Positions 5,563 through 11,729 of a stretch of DNA of 11,729 bases are shown here, one piece after another. Numbering within the stretch: the first letter of the stretch is position 1; the number at the start of each line of letters is the position of its first letter. This stretch comes from Bacteroidota bacterium (lineage in GTDB: Bacteria > Bacteroidota > Bacteroidia > UKL13-3). Location: contig RGVD01000064.1 in the NCBI GenBank assembly GCA_010027395.1, positions 1 to 11,729 on the forward strand, read 5' to 3'. The notes beneath the pieces are model-generated. The model searched no databases, was not told where the DNA came from, and was given only the letters and a program-made list of their open reading frames with translations. The position numbers were made by a program, and so were the translations under genes.

Positions 5563-7908
5563 ATGAATAGAGTAAGTTTTCTTTTGCTTGCCTTATCTTT
5601 TTTATTTTCGTGCAATTTAGCCAAACGTCAGCTTCAAAACGAACACCAACTCGTAAAAAATAATGTGAAAATTGTTGAAGGAAACCGAAGTCGCTTTGTG
5701 AAAGGTGTATTAGAAGAAAGCATTAGACAAAAACCCAACAAGAAATTTTTAGGAGTAGCTAGGTTAAATGTTTGGTTCTACAGATTAGGCATTGTTGGCG
5801 TTGGTTTGCCCGGTAAGAAAGACAATTGGCTTAAAAGGTTTTTACGTTATGACATTGGTGTAAATCCCGTAATACTAGATTCAACATTGATTGAAAAATC
5901 GATGAAAAGCATGAAAAATGCCTTGTCTGCAAGAGGTTACTTTTATCCTAAAATTGAGTACAATGTAGAGCAAAATAAATTGTTTGGTTTTATCAGACAA
6001 AGGCAAAGACAAGTTGTAAATTATAAAGTAGCATTAAATCAACCCTATGATATTTATAGGATTGATCTAAATATATCTGACAAGTATATACATAAGATTG
6101 TCAGTATCCACATGGATGATAGTTATCTAAAACTGGGTAATGAATTCAATAAAGAGAATTTATTAAAGGAACAGAATCGTATTGTTGACCTCCTCCGAAA
6201 CCATGGTTATTTCCAGTTTTCTAAAGAATTTCTTGATTACGATTTTGACTCAAGTGAAGGGAATTATAAGGTGACATTGGGTATAAATATTCAAAATAAA
6301 ACCGATTTCGAAGCGCATGATGCATATAAAATCAATGATATTATTGTAGAGATTGAGCAGAATGAAGGGCTTGATTTGCTGAGCCATATCGATACCATTA
6401 GACTAAAGAATTTTACCTATATACCTCGTAATAATAGAGTAAATCCAGAGGTAATTGCTCGAAACTTGTTTCTTGAAAAGGATGAAATTTTTATGCAAAA
6501 GAATTTAAGTGCTACGTATAATAGACTTACAGATTTGCAGATTTTTAAGTTCATCAGTATTACACCCATTCCAATTGATGATAGCACAAATCATAAACTA
6601 GATTTTTATATTAAACTATCTCCACTAAAAAAATATGATATGGTGATAGAGCCACAAGCCATCACTTCCGATCAGAGTAATACCCTCGGTCAATTAGCAG
6701 CTTACAGAAATTTTGGTTTGGCAGCATCTGCTCAATTTAGCAATAAAAATATTTTTCATGGGGCAGAGATTTTAAGCCTCAGATTAAGATCAGCTATAGA
6801 AGCACAAGGTGGAAATTCAATCAATAATAGTCAATTTTTCAATAGTAATGAATACAGCTTAACAGCTAGTTTATCTATTCCTAGGTTGGTTTTTTTAAAG
6901 AAATTTGATAGGAAATTATTGCAATCAAGCACTAAAACCATCATCACTAATTCCATCATTTATGAGACTAATCTTCAATATAAAAGAACCGTTTTTACAA
7001 CCGGTTTGACATATCAAATCAACAAAAAACTATATAGTTACAACTTTTCACCACTTGAAATCAGTTATATCAATACAAGTTTTGCAAATGCAGAGTTAGA
7101 AGCAAGAAGTAAGACTGACATTTTGCTTCAAAATATTTTTGCTAATAACCTTATAACAGATTCTCGATTCGGATTATCCTATTCTGACAAGCCCTTGTCG
7201 AAGGATGGAAGTTACTTCTATTGGCGCTGGGATGTATTAGAGGTTGCTGGTACATCTATCACTTTACTAAATGAATTATTAGGAACCCAAAAAGATGAAA
7301 AAGGTCAATACAAATTGTTTGGGGTGAATTATTACCAATATGCTAAATCTTATATGGATGCTCGTTGGAACAAGGTTTTGGATATGAATAATTCTGTTCA
7401 TCTTAGGGTGGCCGGAGGTTATGCCCTGCCTTATGGTAATTCTCCTAATTTCATTACTTATGAAAAACGTTTTTTTACAGGTGGAGCCAATAGCATAAGG
7501 GCATTCAGACCTCGTTCGGTAGGTCCAGGAACATTTGATACCATTAATCAAATTGACCGCTCTGGAGAGGTAAAATTGGAGTTGAATCTTGAATATAGAT
7601 TTAATATTTATAAGCATCTTTTCGAAGGAGCTCTCTTTGCAGATGCAGGTAATGTTTGGACAGCCAAAGATGATGGTAGAGATGGGGCTGTTTTTAAATA
7701 TGATTGTTTTGTTGATCAAGTTGCAATAGGCTCTGGTGTGGGTATAAGGCTAAACCTTAATATTTTTATATTCAGGTTAGATGCTGCGGTTCCTTTAAAA
7801 GACCCAAGATTGGCCGAATCCCAGCGTTGGGTTTTAGAGAAATATAAAGACTTTGGAATTATGTGGGAAAATACCATCCTAAATTTTGGAGTGGGATATC
7901 CATTTTAA
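5563..7908 (+). CDS. tamL: TamL, BamA/TamA-family (Omp85) outer-membrane assembly lipoprotein
   Basis: A 781-residue Omp85 protein of the lipoprotein type that Bacteroidota use as partner of TamB in building the outer membrane. A signal peptide ends in a good lipobox, LFSC, making Cys17 the lipid anchor. Roughly residues 25-380 form the periplasmic part with POTRA-like segments, such as the MKNALSARGYFYPKIEY stretch and a second NHGYFQFSKE stretch. The rest is a beta-barrel of alternating amphipathic strands ending in LNFGVGYPF, with the terminal Phe expected of the barrel signal. The conserved loop-6 motif reads SIRAFRPRSVGPG, with Arg646 as the key residue and Ala where the family usually has Gly. 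The start is the ATG at 5563, placing the signal peptide at the N-terminus; the frame extends to 5533 but that adds residues overlapping the methyltransferase gene. An M13 peptidase follows, not tamB. Confidence 0.9.
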   Translation: MNRVSFLLLALSFLFSCNLAKRQLQNEHQLVKNNVKIVEGNRSRFVKGVLEESIRQKPNKKFLGVARLNVWFYRLGIVGVGLPGKKDNWLKRFLRYDIGVNPVILDSTLIEKSMKSMKNALSARGYFYPKIEYNVEQNKLFGFIRQRQRQVVNYKVALNQPYDIYRIDLNISDKYIHKIVSIHMDDSYLKLGNEFNKENLLKEQNRIVDLLRNHGYFQFSKEFLDYDFDSSEGNYKVTLGINIQNKTDFEAHDAYKINDIIVEIEQNEGLDLLSHIDTIRLKNFTYIPRNNRVNPEVIARNLFLEKDEIFMQKNLSATYNRLTDLQIFKFISITPIPIDDSTNHKLDFYIKLSPLKKYDMVIEPQAITSDQSNTLGQLAAYRNFGLAASAQFSNKNIFHGAEILSLRLRSAIEAQGGNSINNSQFFNSNEYSLTASLSIPRLVFLKKFDRKLLQSSTKTIITNSIIYETNLQYKRTVFTTGLTYQINKKLYSYNFSPLEISYINTSFANAELEARSKTDILLQNIFANNLITDSRFGLSYSDKPLSKDGSYFYWRWDVLEVAGTSITLLNELLGTQKDEKGQYKLFGVNYYQYAKSYMDARWNKVLDMNNSVHLRVAGGYALPYGNSPNFITYEKRFFTGGANSIRAFRPRSVGPGTFDTINQIDRSGEVKLELNLEYRFNIYKHLFEGALFADAGNVWTAKDDGRDGAVFKYDCFVDQVAIGSGVGIRLNLNIFIFRLDAAVPLKDPRLAESQRWVLEKYKDFGIMWENTILNFGVGYPF

Positions 7909-7941
7909 TTTATAAAATTGCAACTCGAAAATTATTAAAAG

Positions 7942-9978
7942 ATGAAAATAAATAAGTTTACGTTTTTGCTTGCCTTTATTGTATTGGCGGCATTCACACT
8001 TGAAAAGGCTATTCCAGCTTTAAATCTAAATGGAATGAACAAATCAGCAAACCCTGCTGATGATTTTTATGATTATGCAAATGGAACTTGGCTAAAGAAT
8101 AATCCTGTGCCTGAAAGTGAAAGCCGTTGGGGTAGTTTTAATGAGATAGTGGAGCAAAATAATGTACTGTTGAGCCAAATATTACAAGAGGCTGCAAAAA
8201 ATAAAACGGCTAAGCCAAGTTCAGCTATTGATAAAGTTGGGAAATTCTACCGTGTGTTTATGGACACCTCAAAAAGAGAAACTCAAGGTATAAGTCCTGT
8301 TTTACCATACCTGAAGCAGATTGATGCTATCAGCAGCAAAGAACAACTTATTCAAACCATTGCAAAATTCCACAAAATTGGAATTAGATGCTTGTTTGGA
8401 TCCTATGTAAGTCAAGATATAAAAAACAGTAGTAAATATATCGTTTATATGGGTCAAGGTGGAATTGGATTGCCTGATAGAGATTATTATTTGAAGAATG
8501 ATCCAAAAACTTTAAAAATAAAAAAAGCATACTTTGATTACATTTCCAATGCATTCAAAATTTTTGGAGTAGGAAATATTATCGATACCACTAATAGCCA
8601 CATTGAGTCAGTAATTGGTATTGAAACAGAACTTGCTTCATCAAGCATGAGTAGAGTTGAAAGACGCGATACTGAAAAACAATATAATAAATTTAAGAAA
8701 GAAGAAGTGTTTGGAAAATACTCTAATATGCTTATTTCAAATTACTATGCCGCTATTCCAGAATTAAAATTCTCAGATGTAATCGTGTCTCAACCTTTAT
8801 TTTTTGATAAGGTTTGCCAACTTACTGATAAGTATAATATGGAGCAATGGAAATTATATTTAAAATGGTGTTTCATTAACAGTTCAATGTCATATTTAAA
8901 TAGTGAGTGTGAAAAGTTGCGTTTTGATTTTTATTCAACCACTCTAAGTGGTGTTAAGACTCAAAAGCCAACTTGGAAAAGGGCTATAGATGCTACAAAT
9001 GCTACCGTTGGAGAATTGCTAGGACAGCTGTTTGTAGAAAAAGCATTTAGCCAAAATTCAAAACAACGTGTGAATGTGATTTTGGATAATATCTCAGAAG
9101 CATTTAAAGGCCGTTTGCAAAAATTAGATTGGATGAGTGGTGAAACAAAAGTGAAAGCCCTAGAAAAATTAGCCGGATTCACACGTAAGTTGGGCTATCC
9201 TGACAAATGGAAAGATTATTCTAAATTAAACATCACAGAAGGCTCATATTTTGAAAATCATATCAACGAAAACATTTTCTCTTACAACGAAATGATAGAC
9301 AAAATGGGTAAAGCTGTTGATAGAACTGAGTGGGGAATGTTGCCTCAAACAGTTAATGCATATTACAATCCTCAGAATAATGAGATAGTGTTTCCGGCAG
9401 CTATCATGCAACCGCCATTCTTTAATGCTTATGCGGATGAAGCTGTAAACTATGGTTCAATCGGGGCTGTAATCGGGCATGAGTTCCTTCATGGATTTGA
9501 TGACCAAGGTAGCAAGTATGGCCCTGATGGAAACTTGAAAAGTTGGTGGACAGAAGAGGATAGAAAGAAGTTTGAAGTAAAAACGAAGATGTTGGTGAAT
9601 CAGTTTAACTCATACATTGTAATTGATAGTTTGCATGTGAATGGCGAATTGACATTAGGTGAAAATATTGCAGATTTAGGCGGCTTAACTATGGCTTATG
9701 AGGCATTGAAGATGTATTTGAAAAACAATCCATCAGCTAACAAAATTATTGATGGATACACACCTGAGCAAAGGTTCTTCATTGGTTTTGCGCAAGTTTG
9801 GAAGAACAATTCAAGACCTGAAGCTGCAAGACAGCTGATATTAACTGATCCTCATTCTCCACCTCAATTTAGGGTATTTGGAACACTTTCAAACATGAAC
9901 CAATTCTACGAGATTTGGGGCGTAAAGGAGGGTAATACGATGTATCGTAAGCCAGAAGAAAGAGCAACTATTTGGTAG
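7942..9978 (+). CDS. Secreted M13-family (neprilysin-like) zinc metallopeptidase
   Basis: A 678-residue zinc endopeptidase that cleaves oligopeptides, likely in the periplasm or outside the cell. Residues 1-20 are a signal peptide (MKINK, then a hydrophobic run) with no lipobox cysteine. The N-terminal M13 domain starts at about residue 38 with the hallmark PADDFYDYANGTWL. The catalytic domain has the substrate-binding NAYY at 472-475, the zinc motif HEFLH at 513-517 (His513 and His517 bind zinc, Glu514 is catalytic), and GENIADLGG at 573-581 with Glu574 as third ligand and Asp578. Near the end, SRPEAARQ and DPHSPPQFRVFG are intact, and the protein closes with MYRKPEERATIW, where animal members have a CxxW. 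Every active-site residue is present, so it should be functional. It starts 33 bases after tamL on the same strand, with no obvious promoter in the gap, so co-transcription is likely. A link to envelope assembly is only inferred. Confidence 0.96.
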   Translation: MKINKFTFLLAFIVLAAFTLEKAIPALNLNGMNKSANPADDFYDYANGTWLKNNPVPESESRWGSFNEIVEQNNVLLSQILQEAAKNKTAKPSSAIDKVGKFYRVFMDTSKRETQGISPVLPYLKQIDAISSKEQLIQTIAKFHKIGIRCLFGSYVSQDIKNSSKYIVYMGQGGIGLPDRDYYLKNDPKTLKIKKAYFDYISNAFKIFGVGNIIDTTNSHIESVIGIETELASSSMSRVERRDTEKQYNKFKKEEVFGKYSNMLISNYYAAIPELKFSDVIVSQPLFFDKVCQLTDKYNMEQWKLYLKWCFINSSMSYLNSECEKLRFDFYSTTLSGVKTQKPTWKRAIDATNATVGELLGQLFVEKAFSQNSKQRVNVILDNISEAFKGRLQKLDWMSGETKVKALEKLAGFTRKLGYPDKWKDYSKLNITEGSYFENHINENIFSYNEMIDKMGKAVDRTEWGMLPQTVNAYYNPQNNEIVFPAAIMQPPFFNAYADEAVNYGSIGAVIGHEFLHGFDDQGSKYGPDGNLKSWWTEEDRKKFEVKTKMLVNQFNSYIVIDSLHVNGELTLGENIADLGGLTMAYEALKMYLKNNPSANKIIDGYTPEQRFFIGFAQVWKNNSRPEAARQLILTDPHSPPQFRVFGTLSNMNQFYEIWGVKEGNTMYRKPEERATIW

Positions 9979-10017
9979 TTGTTTATAAAATTCTAGACTT
10001 ACCCTTTTGATAACAAT

Positions 10018-10047
10018 TTGGATTACTTTTTAAATAAATTAACCTTG
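10018..10047 (+). promoter_or_regulatory. Putative promoter of the corA gene
   Basis: TTG at 10018-10020 and TAACCTTG at 10040-10047 are separated by 19 bases. This is the Bacteroidota layout of a -33 TTG and a -7 TAnnTTTG, with one mismatch (C for the first T of TTTG). Transcription would begin near 10053, leaving a leader of under 20 bases before the ATG at 10071. A nearby TACTTTTT at 10024-10031 also resembles a -7 element but has no suitably spaced TTG. Confidence 0.45.
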
Positions 10048-10070
10048 TAATCTATCAATCAAATACGAAC

Positions 10071-10998
10071 ATGATTAGAATCTTCTATCGAGATGGTGAC
10101 AAAGTTTTAAAAGAAACGGATGTTAAACAGTTAGCTGTTCTAGAGAATATTATTTGGGTTGATTTGCAATCACCAAGCTCAGATGAAGAGGAATGGGTTG
10201 AAAACAAATGTGATATCAGCATTCAAACACCTGCCGAGATTGCAGAGATTGAAAGTTCATCAAGATACTTTGAGAGAAACAATGAGATAACTTGTAACTC
10301 AACCTACTTGCGCTTGGATGATGGTCAGTTTTCAAAACATCCAGTTTCATTTATACTAAAGAAAAGTACCTTGTACACTTTTCGTCAAGCTGAATTGAGC
10401 ACCTTTGCCGATGTAAACCGAAAGATAAAAACGAATAATGAAATATTTAATTCGGGTTATGATGTAATGATGAGCATTCAAGAAACCCGAATTGATTTGG
10501 ATGCTGATATGATTGAGAAGGTATCTCATGAAATATCTGGGTTTAGTAAATTGCTGACCACTGGCAGTAACAAATATTCTGAGTTACTCCTTGAGATAAC
10601 GGGTATGCAAGAAAACACCATGACCTTGCGCGAGAGCATTATTGATAAGCAAAGGGTTTTATCTTATCTATTAAAGAGTATCAATTTTCCTGAAGATAAG
10701 AAAGAAAGATTACGAATTGTTCTGAAGGATATAAATTCACTAATTGAACACTCTGCTTTTAATTTTGAAAGGTTGGAATACCTTCAAGATACCATTACAG
10801 GTTTGATCAATATTGAGCAAAATCGTATCTTTTTCTATTGCCTTTTTACCGCCTACACTCATCTCAGGTATTTTTGGGATGAATTTCGTGGTAATGCCTA
10901 TGATTAGTTCTGAATGGGGCTTCTTTGCTTCTATACTTTTGATGATGTTGTCATCTTCAATCGTATTGCTTATTTTCAAGCGCAAAGGTTGGATTTAG
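10071..10998 (+). pseudogene. corA: CorA-type magnesium/cobalt transporter, frameshifted in the first membrane helix
   Basis: CorA is a five-subunit inner-membrane channel for Mg2+ (also Co2+ and Ni2+). The first frame (10071-10907) encodes the cytoplasmic domain and long stalk helix up to GLINIEQNRI at residues 244-253, then runs into unrelated sequence and stops. The rest of the protein continues one frame over. FLPPTLISGIFGMNF ends the first membrane helix, with the signature GMN at 10876-10884. Then come the MPMISSEWGF loop, a second membrane helix, and the positively charged tail FKRKGWI, ending at 10998. In E. coli CorA, from memory, 12 residues separate INIEQN from FLPP; here there are 19 bases where 36 are expected. 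A deletion of about 17 bases at 10824-10842 fits both the spacing and the frame, and the repaired length would be about 314 residues, as expected. A single extra T in the TTTTT run would fix the frame but not the spacing. The truncated product has no membrane helices and should not work. Confidence 0.85.
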
Positions 10999-11001
10999 AA
11001 C

Positions 11002-11729
11002 TTATTTCAATTCGAATTCATCAGCATCTTTTTCAACCGGGAAAGATTTTCTATAATCCGTGATGATGCTTTTTTCAATGATGTGGGTATAGATATCCTC
11101 ATCCTCTGTCTTTCTATATAGGATTTCACCTAAAGGGTTAATAAATGAAGTATCTCCAGAATGGTAAATTCCATTACCATCGTTTCCTGTTCTATTTACA
11201 CCTAAAACATAGGCTTGATTTTCAATAGCCCTGGCCAATAGAAGTGCTTTCCAATGCTCTGTTCTTCTTTGAGGCCAATTGGCAACAAACAATAATAAAT
11301 CATATTCAAAATTTGCAGTTCTTCTTATCCAAGCTGGGAATCGCAAATCATATTGTATTGAATTACTTTTTGTGATTCACCTTTTACGTAATGTTGGTTT
11401 TCTTCTCCCATTCTGAAAAGGTGTGCTTTGTCGTAATATTGAATTTCATCTTGTGAAACAAAAAGAAAGCGATTAACAAATTGCCCCGCTTCATTTTTTA
11501 TGATAATACTTCCACAAATTGCAGCATTCATCTTTTTTGAGAGTGCTTTCATCCAAGCAATCGTTTCACCTTCCATAGTATCGAAATGGATTTCAGGTTT
11601 CATAGTAAATCCTGTACTAAACATTTCGGGCAGTACAATAATATCTGTTTCTTCAATATTTGAAATTTTCAATTCAAACATATCAAGGTTTGCCTTACGA
11701 TTCTCCCAATGCAAGTTACATTGTATGCT
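11002..11729 (-). pseudogene. Nitrilase-superfamily omega-amidase (YafV/Nit2-like), frameshifted and missing its catalytic cysteine; partial
   Basis: Intact relatives hydrolyse alpha-keto acid amides such as 2-oxoglutaramate (glutamine or methionine salvage). The start lies beyond the right edge: the frame is open to 11729 and reads SIQCNLHWENRKANLD, matching the family's opening after a few missing residues. Two of the three catalytic residues are present: Glu in LPEMFSTGF (codon 11625-11627) and Lys in YYDKAHLFRM (codon 11427-11429). Then the frame changes at 11350-11357. The upstream frame ends ...KVIQY and the other resumes with YDLRFPAWIRR, going on through VANWPQRRTEHW, ARAIENQAYVLGVNR, DGNG and DADEFELK to the stop at 11002. 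In E. coli YafV, recalled from memory, ten residues ending in the catalytic Cys lie between these points; here two bases remain, so about 28 bases are gone. Its stop is 3 bases from the corA stop, tail-to-tail. As given, the product would be inactive. Confidence 0.85.

Noticed and set aside
5556..5624. Longer N-terminus for the RNA methyltransferase
   Set aside because: The extra 23 residues are read from the antisense of the tamL signal peptide and are not like the family's N-terminus.
7279..7719. 146-codon minus-strand open frame inside tamL
   Set aside because: It is antisense to conserved barrel sequence including the loop-6 motif, with no sign of being a gene.
10826..10842. Programmed ribosomal frameshift in corA at the TTTTT run
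   Set aside because: A shift would restore the frame but leave the first membrane helix about six residues short. The missing length points to lost bases instead, and CorA genes are not known to use frameshifting.
1..11729. A new multi-gene defence, mobile or biosynthetic system
   Set aside because: All genes but one fall into well-known housekeeping or envelope families, with frequent strand changes and no integrase, transposase, toxin pair, repeat array or RNA gene.

Overview
The window is an AT-rich piece of bacterial chromosome that looks like Bacteroidota. The reasons are: start codons have no purine-rich ribosome-binding sites; two promoter candidates fit the Bacteroidota pattern (TTG, about 19 bases, TAnnTTTG); a TamA/BamA-type outer-membrane protein is made as a lipoprotein (the TamL form); and there is a small secreted protein of a type seen in that phylum. 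The genus cannot be told from the sequence.

Layout. 1-922 (+): the end of queA (queuosine tRNA modification), then ispD (non-mevalonate isoprenoid pathway). 943-2172 (-): an RhlE-type DEAD-box RNA helicase, tail-to-tail with ispD. 2173-2326: a divergent intergenic region with a perfect 11-base direct repeat. 2327-2902 (+): a small putative lipoprotein. 2903-3129: an intergenic region with repeats, a good -7 promoter element and a leader hairpin. 3130-4737 (+): pyrG, CTP synthase. 4812-5555 (-): a TrmH/SpoU-family RNA methyltransferase, tail-to-tail with pyrG and head-to-head with the next gene across only 7 bases. 5563-7908 (+): tamL. 7942-9978 (+): a secreted M13 (neprilysin-like) metallopeptidase, 33 bases behind tamL. 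10071-10998 (+): a corA magnesium-transporter gene broken by a frameshift in its first membrane helix. 11002-11729 (-): a nitrilase-superfamily omega-amidase gene, also frameshifted, which has lost its catalytic cysteine and runs off the right edge.

The content is mostly housekeeping: tRNA and RNA modification, isoprenoid and CTP synthesis, RNA remodelling and envelope assembly. I see no mobile element, tRNA, rRNA, CRISPR array or defence system, and no case for a new multi-gene system. No gene-free stretch exceeds 300 bases. The most notable signal is at the right end. Two neighbouring tail-to-tail genes, about 520 bases apart at their lesions, each carry what looks like a short frameshifting deletion (estimated 17 and 28 bases) inside the best-conserved part of the protein. 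This is either real paired gene decay or a local assembly fault. Read mapping would decide.
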